From Gemmatimonadota bacterium (lineage in GTDB: Bacteria > Gemmatimonadota > Gemmatimonadetes > Longimicrobiales > Gaopeijiaceae): a DNA stretch of 41,381 bases. Positions 19,701-27,917 of this stretch are shown here, in pieces. Made by a program: the position numbers and the translations under genes. Each line of letters opens with the position of its first letter. Position 1 is the stretch's first letter. The notes under the pieces are model-generated. The model was not told where the DNA came from and did no database searches. It saw only the letters and a list, made by a program, of their open reading frames with translations. The stretch spans positions 1 to 41,381 of the forward strand of contig JAJEBS010000091.1 of the NCBI GenBank assembly GCA_022822425.1. Direction: 5' to 3'.

Positions 19701-22140
19701 GGTCCCTGTGCTCGACACGGTGGTTCGCCTCGGCAATGGATGCGGTCAAATCGGCGCGCTGGTCTTCGGAGACCTGGCCGTTGATGAACGCCTGTTCGAG
19801 CTTGTCGGTCACGTCGTACAGTCGATGCTGCAGGTCGCCGCGACTCTGTGCTACGGCGCGGCTTAACCGGTCTCGGCAGGCGTCCTCGGCCGGATCGTCC
19901 TCGGCAGCTATTCGGGTGCAGACGGCGTGCGCGCCCCAAAGGTCGTTTTGTTCGAGCCGTAAGTCAAAAGCAGCCTTCAGTGTCTTGGCATGCGCGTCGG
20001 CGTCGATCATGAGGGCGAGTGATCTGACCGGGGGGATAGATTCAAGGATGGTCCCTCGGCTGTCAACGCGCAGCCCAGGGACGAACAGGAGGTCGTCCGA
20101 CAGTGCTTGGACCGGTCCGATGGCGACATCGCCGTCGCCCTCCAGTTTGCGACGGAAGATGCCGTCGAGCGACTCGATGGCGTCGAGTGCACAACAGAGC
20201 GCGCTGGCCAAAGGCACAGCCGGGGAAGCCCGCTGAAGTCTCTGGATGGTATCGCGAGCGACGGGTAAATGATCGTTGATGTCTCTGTGGAGCTGTTCCA
20301 CAAGGCCTTCGACGAATCCGGCGCCCCCAGGCTTTGCCTCGATGAGGCGCAGCCAAGCCCGCGCAAGGTCGAGGGGTTCAGCGAGGCGGCTTTGCAACTG
20401 TGAGAGCGCCCGACCCGTGATTCTCTGGCCACGACGTCCGATTTCCTTGCGATCCGTGTGCTTGATCAAATCGTCTACGGACCTCTTGTCAGCGAGCTGA
20501 TCTACTATCTGACGGACGCGCACAACGTGGGTGGCTTCATCGGTCGAAAGGAGGCGACCCAGTTCGGCGAGGATACCGCCGTCGCTCAGCCAGTGTTTCC
20601 ATACCGCACCGGCTGGCGCGTAGAGGAAACTCTTGAACGTCGTGGAAGACCTCCATTGGGCAACCTCGTCGGCGTGTTTCGCGATACGGTCTTTCCACGC
20701 GCTTTCGTCGAGGATCGCCGTAAGCGTAGGCAGGTCGAGACGGATGGTCTGTAGCTTTTCAGCATTCATTGCCACAGCGTCGGCAAGCCGCAATACAGGA
20801 GTCAGCCCATCCGAGAGCTCGACGCGCCGCAGCAGGGGAATGCTCCCTCCTGGCTGAGAAGCGAACAGGGCGGGAAACAGCGATGCGGCAAACAGCAGGA
20901 GGTTCAGCGCGTCCCCGGTCGATTGGTCGACGTTTCCGAAATCGAGGTAGCCGGGCACGTCGCCGATCCGTGTACCGAATTCGTGGGCCACGGCATCGTC
21001 GGGACCACGCACTACGGTTCCCAACGCGACGGCGGCGAGCAGCTCAGGCGACGGTTGGTCTAGCTGGCCCTCGACCGCTTGGTCGGCGAGGGCGATCTGG
21101 TAGGCCAAGCCGAGTCGACCGCTGCCTACGGCGTCCCAGACGGCGGCTTGCGCGGGACGAAGCGCATTGTCGTGGACAGTTTCCTCTGGAGGGGTATCCT
21201 GCGCCGATCCTACGCCGCTCGTAGGCTCCGCAGTAGGCACCGTCTGTGGCGAGTCGTCGCGGCTATCGGGCGGGGCCATCGACTCCCCATCGGAAGGGCG
21301 ATCCCGATCGGGGTCGCGGCCTTCATTCTCCGGGGGCGCAACAGAGAGGGTCTGCCGGCTGGAGTCGCCGCCTGCTTCGTTGAGCGAATCCGGTGGGGCA
21401 GCGTGGGAGGAGTCGGAAGAAACATGCGCGGTCTCAGGCGGCGCAACAGGGGTGGCTGTGTCAACCGGGACTTCCGTCGGCTGTGACGTAGCGGGGAGTG
21501 CGGATGAGGTGGGTGCCAAGGCATCGATAGCGTCCCGTCTGGCGACAAACATCGCTTTCCTGGCCGCCGAGTGGTCGCCGGATCGCCGGTCAAGCAGTTC
21601 CAGATCAGCTCGCGACGGAACGCCTTTGGCATCTATTGCCGAATCGTGGAGATCAAGTGCGTCTTTAGCATCCCGCTCTTGGGCGTACGCAACGGCGCAC
21701 CTCTCTAGCTGCCGGTCGAAATTCCGCTTGGCCCGCCGAATGCTTGCCCGTAGCTCGGCAGGGAGGTTGCCGCCTTGGGGTGGGTAGGCGGAGCGCCATT
21801 CGGCCACGATTGAGTTGACGTTCGCCACGAGCCACGTTGCGGTCTTCGATTTCTCGCTGAGGTATGTGGCCAAGTCCGCGAGCAGAGCGTCGATGGATTC
21901 CTGGGCAGCCGCGTCGAGTGCCGGTTCGCGGAGTCTGAGGACGTCCGCCGTGAGTTTCTCGACGGCACTGAAAAGGGCGACTGTTGGGGGCTGTTCGGCG
22001 AGTTCATTGGCGGCGGCACCGAGTTCTCTGGCGCTGTGCCGCAGGATGTCGAGGACGTTGCCGGCGGGGTGCTCTGGGAGCGTCGGATCGGCGCAAGCAC
22101 CAGTGTCCTGTGTTGGTGCGGAGAGCTTGGAGTTGGACAT
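16705..22140 (-). CDS. Large STAND-like ATPase, probable sensor of a two-gene defence system
   Basis: A 1,811-residue protein. The N-terminal ~190 residues are helical. Residues about 195-345 are a Pro/Ser/Thr/Asp-rich disordered linker with repeated APP motifs. A long helical region follows to about residue 1000. Just before the ATPase is a small alpha/beta region (FVLHFGRLG...VDETLVLYLAS). The P-loop domain starts with PPESFFGRE, has Walker A GGRQLGKT (about residue 1147) and Walker B LLLLDEADSF (about residue 1239), then winged-helix-like segments. A C-terminal domain (VAVLSGTRAANHSS) looks like a degenerate second P-loop module. The start at 22140 is chosen because the upstream in-frame extension is Pro/Arg-rich and unlike protein. 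The size and layout are typical of sensor STAND ATPases that control a toxic effector. Confidence 0.75.
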   Translation of the reverse strand: MSNSKLSAPTQDTGACADPTLPEHPAGNVLDILRHSARELGAAANELAEQPPTVALFSAVEKLTADVLRLREPALDAAAQESIDALLADLATYLSEKSKTATWLVANVNSIVAEWRSAYPPQGGNLPAELRASIRRAKRNFDRQLERCAVAYAQERDAKDALDLHDSAIDAKGVPSRADLELLDRRSGDHSAARKAMFVARRDAIDALAPTSSALPATSQPTEVPVDTATPVAPPETAHVSSDSSHAAPPDSLNEAGGDSSRQTLSVAPPENEGRDPDRDRPSDGESMAPPDSRDDSPQTVPTAEPTSGVGSAQDTPPEETVHDNALRPAQAAVWDAVGSGRLGLAYQIALADQAVEGQLDQPSPELLAAVALGTVVRGPDDAVAHEFGTRIGDVPGYLDFGNVDQSTGDALNLLLFAASLFPALFASQPGGSIPLLRRVELSDGLTPVLRLADAVAMNAEKLQTIRLDLPTLTAILDESAWKDRIAKHADEVAQWRSSTTFKSFLYAPAGAVWKHWLSDGGILAELGRLLSTDEATHVVRVRQIVDQLADKRSVDDLIKHTDRKEIGRRGQRITGRALSQLQSRLAEPLDLARAWLRLIEAKPGGAGFVEGLVEQLHRDINDHLPVARDTIQRLQRASPAVPLASALCCALDAIESLDGIFRRKLEGDGDVAIGPVQALSDDLLFVPGLRVDSRGTILESIPPVRSLALMIDADAHAKTLKAAFDLRLEQNDLWGAHAVCTRIAAEDDPAEDACRDRLSRAVAQSRGDLQHRLYDVTDKLEQAFINGQVSEDQRADLTASIAEANHRVEHRDHALTAPNYVAAIEAQIEPHFTNAIERVRAQLDEYLPRSDPREQALVQHALDARDLSILHEQIDCLESGQPLRSPDAGGLSRLLSLLEVVDRVASEFDGTARPSHDALVRAAANREDILGLRFSALSPVQSERSADLLSVWYRMARQQRKVDHDLVSQFFAGLGFTITDDSVQVRTGASLASVSLRTEPLRARELCPAHSFGSHARGRYEVALNWNASSRESIIQLVGSTPHARTFVLHFGRLGRADREWLRRWSIQHSVQFITVDETLVLYLASLPDGALRALFDCTLPFTCAEPFFTAAGLVPPESFFGRESERSKITDRSGSCFVYGGRQLGKTALLNAAQAAFNDPASGHLAHFLDLNVRDIGTGHGADHIWQVLWGEFRKLGVVDTGQKMPRGHDSLIDAIEKGVTEWLEQEDHSGILLLLDEADSFLAEDLKNDFRVSTRLKGLMDQTRRRFKVVLCGLHNVLRNTDRANHPLAHFGEPICVGPLLSNGDLQQARALIREPLAAVGYTFETENLLTKILVWTNYYPSLIQLYGEALLRYLRQAPGREVPYTITSEDIQAVFTRDQFRDYIRNRFSLTLRLDPRYEVIAYAMAYLLLQEEDEPNILSGELRSTDIRHGAEQAWPDGFKIPDKEFDTLLLEMCGLGVLRKRSASSGRASYVFRNPNVLLLLGDTENILEILSMDRGVPEVFEASAFHAQYPQESQSPQRGPLTFEQEALLKRGRRVAVLSGTRAANHSSVKDFLAQRMEKRHLRPLDAAVNDKAFRKRLTALRPERGTVSLVHDQDPWTMRWIEEAADVLKKIKRGNALRVVFLADPDQLWNFVSYLPDEYLCEPNGLFDWVPVQPWTAAFLRKWCSDQNLHEATRKIDELLHATGGWPLLLERYADSDRKNWNDKISELREYVAETRDDLLDALGLGSAMVRSQLTPLGDHPELTPDDYEAYVDLVVEQGLHTYTLDDLRRRLWWAIQLGLVQEDRGSVSLNPLVARILTDDTP

Positions 22141-22181
22141 GGGTGGTTCCCAATGGGGTCGGCGAATGATCCCCTGTCGGG

Positions 22182-22203
22182 GTCGAGGTAGAGTCGAGGT
22201 AGA
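22182..22203 (-). repeat. 11-bp tandem repeat upstream of the STAND gene
   Basis: Two exact adjacent copies of GTCGAGGTAGA, 42-63 bp upstream of the ATPase start codon. The position fits a promoter-proximal operator or a 5' leader element, but no regulator is identified. Confidence 0.35.
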
Positions 22204-22588
22204 AAATCCTACGGGCGGCGGTTCTCTCCCACAAGGAGAAGGACGGACGCCAGGATGAGTTCCGCACGCCGGGAAGGGAACCCGACCGGCGAGCAAGGCA
22301 TGGCCTGAGACACGCGCATGAGCCGCCGGATCTGGAGGCGCCCGGCCATGACACCCGAGGCGAAGATGCCGCATCATCCGTCGGCTTCCGTAGAACGGTT
22401 ACTCCATGTGGAGTTCGTCCACGAGGCGTCGGGTTGAGGAGCGCGGGCGGCTTGCCGAGCCATCGCGGGGGCGCTTTTCCTCCCATTGGCGATGGCATCC
22501 GATGGGCCGGATACCTTCCGAGATGTCCTGATACGTCCCGAGACATTCGGACGTTTCCTAGGGATTGACTGCCTTCCCTCAGGGGAGA

Positions 22589-22720
22589 CGTGAATCGCGG
22601 CAAGAAATCGTCTAAGTCTAACCCGGACTGCACGATCTGCCGTTCTTGCCGTGAGGCCGTGGTCCCGTCTGTCGTCCCAGAATAGCGGGAATACCGGGTC
22701 GAATGACGGGAACTTGGTGG
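22589..22720 (+). repeat. Island repeat copy R3
   Basis: Third copy. The core CTGCACGATCTGC is at 22628-22640. Its arms are CGGCAAGAA (22598-22606) and TTCTTGCCG (22643-22651), a perfect 9-bp inverted repeat. The arm sequence differs from R1 and R2 but pairing is kept. The 3' end shares the GCGGGA...CGGGAACT pattern with R1. It lies between the STAND and ABC-3C cassettes. Confidence 0.7.
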
Positions 22721-23479
22721 ACCGTTTGTCGCTGCTCCTCACAACGGCGCGACTCGACGCGAATGGTGGCCGCACAGCGCAGTAGCGGGGGCAGGCACTT
22801 GAGCGGGTCTAGCCGCCCGAAATGCTCCTGAGCACGAAGCTCGGTTCGTCGAGAGATGGTGTCTACATCGTGCCGGAACGCCGACGCGCGAAGGGCGCGA
22901 TGGACGGTGTTGGTTCTGGGGTTGCCGACGTGCATGGTTCAAGAGGGACGGGAAGAGAGCGTGACGCGAGCCTCGGCGTACCGTTGTCCTATCGAGTGCT
23001 CAGAGGCGCTCAATCAACCGGGCGATGGCGCCTCGGGACGGAGATGGCTTGGCCTGTCCTTGCTCGACGGCAACGGTCGGTTGGGGACACGGTGATCTCG
23101 CTCGGTGCCGTGCTGCGGGACCCGGGGCGCTCCCCATGCTATACGGACCACGGCATTCCGATGGCGTAGAGCCTCCGGGCATCCTTGGGTGCCCTAGCCT
23201 CGCATCCGTCGCATGCCCGCTCCCCCGACGTGGACCAGGCAGCCTAGGCTCGCCTCTTGCTCGAAGGCGCGTTGGCTCATTAGCGTGGTCGTCTTGGACA
23301 TACGGGGGCGAGAGGCAGCTGGATTGCCCAGACGCTCCCTCTAGGGCACCTTAAGGAGCAGGTAACTGTGGCCGTGCGGCTTCCACTCAATCCCGCAACC
23401 AACCGAGTCTCCCGACGCAACCCGTTGCCGCTCCAATCACGAGTGCCCGATCGGACGACTCGCCTGTTCTGTGGGGGCC

Positions 23480-24694
23480 ATGTCTGAGCCACCTTCAGTC
23501 CATAGCGCGGCGGGATCTGCCGCCGGCTATCTGTACCAAGCCCGCCTCGCGCTGGTTGAGGCTCTGCGCTACTCCTACGTCGATTCGAGCATCGAAATCG
23601 CCATTGAGAGATTCGACGACGTATCGTTCGAAAAGGGCGGCACTGCCATCGAGCTCTTGCAGAGCAAGCACCAGCTCAAGAGATCCGGCAAGCTAACCGA
23701 CAAGAGCGTCGATCTGTGGAAGACGCTCAGGGTCTGGGCCGAAGCCACCAAGGCCGATCCATCCCTGCCCGGCCGCACGCGCTTTGTCTTAGTCACAACG
23801 GCGCTGGCTCCGACCGGTTCCGCGGCGTCTTATCTCCGACCCGCTGAAGCAGGTCACCGCGATCCCGCTAGGGCGGAGGTCATGCTGATGAAAGCAGGCG
23901 GCGCTTCGAGGAATTTGACACTCGTTCGAGCATTTGCTGCCTTCAAAGCGCTGACGCCGGAGATGCGCGAGGCTCTCGTGGGAGCCATCGAGATCATTGA
24001 CGGCTTCCCGCACATCGCCGATCTGGAGTCGCTGATTGAAGAACGGATTCGCATGATCGCTCCAAGCGGGAAAGCCCCTCTCGCCCGCGAGCAGCTGGAA
24101 GGCTGGTGGTGGCCGCGCATCTGCGCGGTGCTACAAGCCGAAACGCCGGGAACGATACTCGTGCTCGAAGTCGAACAGCGACTCGACGACATCCGAGACG
24201 GCCTCAAGCGCGATGCCCTGCCTCTAGACATGGAGCACGTCGATCCGTCCCAAGAGGAGCTCGATACACTCGATGAGATGCGCTTCGTGCGCCAGCTTCG
24301 TTTGGTCAGCCTCGGTGGGCTCCGCCTGCAGTACGCTAAGCGCGACTTCTACCGCGCATCGGCCCAGCGGTCTCAATGGGCACGCCGGAACCTGCTATTT
24401 GACGGCGAAGTCGGGCACTTCGATACGACCCTGATTGAGGAGTGGCAGCCTCGCTTCGAGCAAATGCGCCACGGCCTCACCGAAGACCCCCAAGACGCGG
24501 ATCTGCGCGAGGCGGGACACGAGCTCTACAACTGGGTCGAAACCGGAGCTCGCTTTCCGCTGCGCACGACGATCAGCCGATTCCTCAATGTCGGCTCCTA
24601 CCATATTCTCGCGGACAATCTCCGCGTAGGGTGGCACCGCGACTACCAGTCCCTGTGTGGGGATCAGGACACGGGAGATACCGATGGCGGGTGA
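23480..24694 (+). CDS. ABC-three-component system effector (nuclease-like N-terminus plus ABC-3C C-terminal domain)
   Basis: A 404-residue protein. The N-terminal half resembles the restriction-fold dsDNA nuclease (DUF4297/Cap4-like) domains: AAGYLYQARLAL, then ERFDDVSF and IELLQSKHQ (E58, Q61 and K63 as the probable active-site strand). The C-terminal half (from about residue 265, FVRQLRLVSLGG, YRASAQRSQWARRN, GHELYNWVE) resembles the ABC-3C C-terminal domains that couple effectors to the ATPase. The ATG at 23480 is used; an in-frame GTG lies 9 bp upstream. It overlaps the next gene by 11 bp. Expected role: DNA degradation upon phage or plasmid sensing, inferred from the family. Confidence 0.8.
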   Translation: MSEPPSVHSAAGSAAGYLYQARLALVEALRYSYVDSSIEIAIERFDDVSFEKGGTAIELLQSKHQLKRSGKLTDKSVDLWKTLRVWAEATKADPSLPGRTRFVLVTTALAPTGSAASYLRPAEAGHRDPARAEVMLMKAGGASRNLTLVRAFAAFKALTPEMREALVGAIEIIDGFPHIADLESLIEERIRMIAPSGKAPLAREQLEGWWWPRICAVLQAETPGTILVLEVEQRLDDIRDGLKRDALPLDMEHVDPSQEELDTLDEMRFVRQLRLVSLGGLRLQYAKRDFYRASAQRSQWARRNLLFDGEVGHFDTTLIEEWQPRFEQMRHGLTEDPQDADLREAGHELYNWVETGARFPLRTTISRFLNVGSYHILADNLRVGWHRDYQSLCGDQDTGDTDGG

Positions 24695-25199
24695 TAGCCG
24701 CTGGACCATCCCTTGGGCGGAGCGCTCGCCCGAGGAAGCCCGGATATTCAATCCTGCGTTTTGCGGCGAGTTGATCGGCCACACAGTCCACGAGTACCAT
24801 CGCACCCGGGAAGAAGCGCTTGGAATGGTAACCACGTATCTCGTTCTTCCCCTTATTCTGCACAGTCCGACACGCAAAGCACTGCCGCTTCGAGCCGACA
24901 AGGTCTTCGCCGGCTGGGTTGCCGAGAATTCCGCGCTACTGGCTGAGTTGCCAGAGCGCGTAAGGCGCCTCCGGCCCGTCAGCCGCGAAGCACTGTTGTT
25001 CGCACTCCGTCACCGGCGTCTTGTGCTCGAAGGTGGCGGGCTCTTGCCTGGCTCAGGTCCTGTCCGGCGCGGTGCCCGGCTGGCCGCCAGCACCGATGAG
25101 GTCAAAGCGGCAACCAAAGCCGCCCGACTGCTTGGCCGCTGGTTCGCCGGACAAAGCACCCAGACGGCGATCTTGCAGGGCATGGGGGTCACGCCATGA
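24684..25199 (+). CDS. ABC-three-component system middle component
   Basis: A 171-residue protein matching the 'three-component ABC system middle component' families: an N-terminal RIFNPAFCGELIGHTVHEYHR-type segment, GMVTTYLVLPLILH, and SPTRKALP. It is helical, with no catalytic motif. GGGAG lies 6-7 nt before the ATG. It overlaps the effector gene upstream by 11 bp and the ATPase downstream by 4 bp (ATGA), so all three are translationally coupled. The component is thought to bridge ATPase and effector; this is family knowledge and inference. Confidence 0.8.
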   Translation: MAGDSRWTIPWAERSPEEARIFNPAFCGELIGHTVHEYHRTREEALGMVTTYLVLPLILHSPTRKALPLRADKVFAGWVAENSALLAELPERVRRLRPVSREALLFALRHRRLVLEGGGLLPGSGPVRRGARLAASTDEVKAATKAARLLGRWFAGQSTQTAILQGMGVTP

Positions 25200-27139
25200 C
25201 ATTCCAAATCCGCTCGATTTCAATCTACTCCCAAACCGGCGAACGCCGTGACGTGACCTTCAGGTTAGGCGCTCTCAACATCGTCACAGGCGGTCCAAAA
25301 ACTGGGAAATCGGCTCTTCTCGATATCGTGGATTACTGCTGGGGCCGGGACGAGTGCACCGTGCCCCAAGGCGAGATTCGACGGGGCGTTTCTTGGTTTG
25401 CCGTGTTTTTCGACGGTGAAGGTGAGGGTATCCTGATCGCCCGGAAGAACCCCGGACCGACGGGCCGAGGAAGCGCCGAGATCTACTTCGAGCGGGGCGT
25501 TGACGAGCTTCCCGCCGACGCGAGTACCTTCCATAAGAACATCACCGCCAGTGGCCTCAAGCTCCAGTTATCTGCGATGCTGGGCATCACTGAGAATATC
25601 CACGTCCCCGAATCGTGGTCCACACGCCGACCGCTAGAAGCCTCTTCACGGCATGTGATTCTCTTCTGCCTTCAAGCGCAGGACGAGATCGCCAACCGCA
25701 GGTTGCTGTTTCACAGGCAGGGAGAGCCGTTCGTGCCGCGCGCCATCAGTGACGCTCTCCCGTACTTTCTCGGGGCCGTCGACGAAGGCCATTTCCTTTC
25801 TCTCAAGCGCTACCAGGACGTCCGGGCGCGGCTGCGGAAGCTGGAGCGGGAATACGGGGAGGCGCAGTCGATCACGCGCGAGGCCTCGCGCGCCGCGCGA
25901 GGCCTGCTGACGGAAGGGCGTCGGGTCGGGCTCATTCGGTCCGATGCGCAGCCGGACGATGCGAGCGGCGTGCTTGAACTCTTGAGAGAGGCGACCATTC
26001 CGAGGCCGATGGTGTTTTCGGCCATTGATGATCCCGAAGCCGATCTCACCGCGCTCGACGAGCGCCGTCGCTCGCTCATTCACGAGCTTCAGGAGCTGCG
26101 CGAGGAAATCCGGGACGTACAGCGAATAAACAGCGAAGCCTCGGATTTTGAGGCCGAGGCCCTCGAACAAGAGGCGCGCCTCACCTCCGTTGGATTGGTC
26201 TCGGACGCGGCGGACGACGGGGACACCACCTGTCCTGTCTGCGAGAGCCACCTAGACGTCCCCGTGCCCACTGTCGCTGAGCTCCGGGCCTCACTCGCCA
26301 ACGTCCAAACTCAACTTCGTTCTGTGCGGCGTGACGCGCCGCGTCTACAGGAGCGGCTTGCCGGTCTCGGATCACGCCGGGCGCAGGTGACCGAGCAGCT
26401 TCGGGACGTGCAGGCCGATATTGCGAAGCGAATTCAGGACAACGAGCGCCTACGACTCGAACAACACCAATTCGCCCAGCAGGCGCGGGTCGCCGGAAGG
26501 ATCGCATACTATCTGGAGAATGTGGCGGTCGCCGAGGACGATGGTGCGCTACTCGCCACGATTGAGCTACTTCGTGCTGAGATCAGCGAATTGGAAGCCA
26601 CGCTTGACGATGTCACGGCGCGGGAACGGTTGACAACGGCCCTCAACCTCGTCGGTCGTGATCTGACCCGATTTGCCAAGGATTTGGGGCTTGAGCACGG
26701 GGAAAACCCCCTGCGGCTAGATCTCAAGCGCCTTACCGTGGTTGCGGATACCGATGACGGTCCGTTGTCCCTCACTCAGATGGGCAGCGGAGAGAACTGG
26801 GTCGGGTACCACGTCGCGGTGCACCTGAGCCTCCACATGCTTTTTGACCGTCGTCGTCGTCCCGTGCCCCGCCTGTTGATGCTCGATCAACCCTCGCAAG
26901 CACATTTTCCGGCAGAGCAGGATGAGTCCGGGCTGATCGACGGGCTTCCCGACGAGGACCAAGCCGCCGTCCGCCAGCTATACCGCTTGCTTCACGACTA
27001 TTGTGGTGAGCTTGCTCCCCGTATGCAGATTATCGTCGTCGATCACGTGGAGATGCTTGATGACTGGTTCAAGGACGCGATAGTAGAGCGCTGGCGCGAC
27101 GGTAGCGTCCTGGTTCCCCAGTCATGGCTGCGAGTTTAG
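25196..27139 (+). CDS. ABC-three-component system ATPase (DUF3732 type, SMC/Rad50-like)
   Basis: A 647-residue ABC ATPase. Walker A is GGPKTGKS at residues 32-39, followed by DIVDYCWGRDEC. Coiled-coil arms run from about residue 205 to 500. A zinc-hook-like CPVC sits near residue 345 between the arms. The C-terminal lobe has SLTQMGSGENWVGYH (signature-like) and the Walker B/D-loop LLMLDQPSQAHFP (about residue 560), then a late IIVVDHVE. This is the DUF3732 layout. It acts with the two preceding genes, presumably as a DNA-sensing motor or clamp that licenses the nuclease. Confidence 0.85.
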   Translation: MTFQIRSISIYSQTGERRDVTFRLGALNIVTGGPKTGKSALLDIVDYCWGRDECTVPQGEIRRGVSWFAVFFDGEGEGILIARKNPGPTGRGSAEIYFERGVDELPADASTFHKNITASGLKLQLSAMLGITENIHVPESWSTRRPLEASSRHVILFCLQAQDEIANRRLLFHRQGEPFVPRAISDALPYFLGAVDEGHFLSLKRYQDVRARLRKLEREYGEAQSITREASRAARGLLTEGRRVGLIRSDAQPDDASGVLELLREATIPRPMVFSAIDDPEADLTALDERRRSLIHELQELREEIRDVQRINSEASDFEAEALEQEARLTSVGLVSDAADDGDTTCPVCESHLDVPVPTVAELRASLANVQTQLRSVRRDAPRLQERLAGLGSRRAQVTEQLRDVQADIAKRIQDNERLRLEQHQFAQQARVAGRIAYYLENVAVAEDDGALLATIELLRAEISELEATLDDVTARERLTTALNLVGRDLTRFAKDLGLEHGENPLRLDLKRLTVVADTDDGPLSLTQMGSGENWVGYHVAVHLSLHMLFDRRRRPVPRLLMLDQPSQAHFPAEQDESGLIDGLPDEDQAAVRQLYRLLHDYCGELAPRMQIIVVDHVEMLDDWFKDAIVERWRDGSVLVPQSWLRV

Positions 27140-27339
27140 GGTTGGATGCCGCAATCATGGGCCCTGGGACTCGACCCTTTCATCCATTGGCGCAGGGTGA
27201 CGAACCGATCCGTGTTCGAGCTTCCACTGTCATGCTCTCCTGAAGGTCAGGGCGTATTGCGCGGCGGGCCATCGAGAATCCCAAAGGACAGGCCCTCTAA
27301 GACCGCCGAAGGGGCCGTGTCCGTTCCGCCTAGCGGGAA

Positions 27340-27445
27340 CGAAGTTCAATAGGGACTGCACGATCTGCGTTTCTTGCCGTTGAGCAATGTCTGGTCCCGC
27401 TGTACTGAAATACCCGGCAAGAAGGCATCAACTGGACGGTATCGA
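27340..27445 (+). repeat. Island repeat copy R4 (divergent)
   Basis: Fourth copy. The core CTGCACGATCTGC is at 27356-27368, followed by the arm TTTCTTGCCG (27370-27379) and a TTGA...GGTCCCGCTG...CTGAAAT stretch shared with R2 and R3. The 5' arm is eroded (a CGGGAACGAAG sequence is at the expected place), so the stem is weaker. It separates the ABC-3C cassette from the CD-NTase operon. Confidence 0.55.
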
Positions 27446-27673
27446 CCGCGGGCGCGCTCGTGACCCGGCGGAGCCGGTCCGGCTCACTCCCGCTCGGGCC
27501 GGCGGATCTTCGAACATCGCATCTTCACGCTGGATGGTGCGGGCTTGGGTCATCAGCACTCCGGCGGCTCTTCGGCGGACATACGCCTGAGCAGGCAACC
27601 CGCGGCGCTCGTAGTCCCAAGCTTCGCCGCCCAACTCGCGGGCGAGCACGCGGAGCTTCTCGGTGATCGTCAT
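27428..27673 (-). CDS. Small hypothetical protein, 81 aa
   Basis: The first ~55 residues look like real protein: amphipathic helices (ITEKLRVLARELGGEAWDY, then YVRRRAAGVLMTQA). The last ~25 residues are low-complexity and run into repeat R4, so the end may be altered. A GCGAGGAT sequence lies about 6-10 nt upstream of the ATG. No family is recognised. It is divergent from the CD-NTase operon and could be a remnant of the gene formerly next to it. Confidence 0.4.
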   Translation of the reverse strand: MTITEKLRVLARELGGEAWDYERRGLPAQAYVRRRAAGVLMTQARTIQREDAMFEDPPARAGVSRTGSAGSRARPRSIPSS

Positions 27674-27881
27674 GAGGTGATCCTCGCCTTTAGGTTCACA
27701 GGTCTCTGACGATGCACTAGCTTCATCAGCAATCCATCACCGCTCTCCCCCGCGCCCGCCTCGTACCGCCCGCGACCCACTTCCGGTCCAGGTACCCGCG
27801 CGCATGCGGGATCCTCGAACGGCGGAGCTGTCGGGAAGCCATCGCGATCCGCTCGCTCCGTCGCCCGTCTTCCACTCCGAG

Positions 27882-27911
27882 TTGACGCGTTATGATGTCA
27901 TTTGGTATCAT
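27882..27911 (+). promoter_or_regulatory. Sigma70-like promoter for the CD-NTase/helicase operon, with inverted repeat
   Basis: TTGACG (27882-27887) and TATCAT (27906-27911) are separated by 18 bp. A transcription start about 7 nt after the -10 box falls on the ATG at 27918, and no Shine-Dalgarno sequence lies between them, so the message is probably leaderless. ATGAT (27892-27896) and ATCAT (27907-27911) form an inverted repeat over the spacer and -10 box. That is a plausible operator, possibly for the HTH domain at the start of the first gene product (inference). Confidence 0.5.
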
Positions 27912-27917
27912 TTACTC

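Larger units (their letters stand above)
22141..23479 (+). other. 1.3-kb gap between the STAND and ABC-3C cassettes, with repeat R3
   Basis: It should hold the minus-strand promoter of the STAND operon on the left and the plus-strand promoter of the ABC-3C operon on the right. Copy R3 lies in the middle. Short Arg-rich frames on both strands show no family features and no ribosome-binding sites. One minus-strand frame of 105 codons (22935 to 22618) has some protein-like character and runs into R3, but it is not supported well enough to call. Confidence 0.45.

Noticed and set aside
22618-22935. 105-codon minus-strand frame ending inside repeat R3
   Set aside because: It has some protein-like segments but no Shine-Dalgarno sequence or family match, and much of its C-terminus is the repeat itself.
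13190-27445. Reading the four repeats as a CRISPR array or as integron attC sites
   Set aside because: Spacing is 2-7 kb, so not CRISPR. In attC sites the outer arms are conserved and the centre varies; here the centre is the most conserved part, and no integron integrase is in the window.
27726-27911. 61-codon minus-strand frame upstream of the HTH-helicase
   Set aside because: It overlaps the predicted promoter of the helicase operon, has no ribosome-binding site and an Arg-rich random-looking product.
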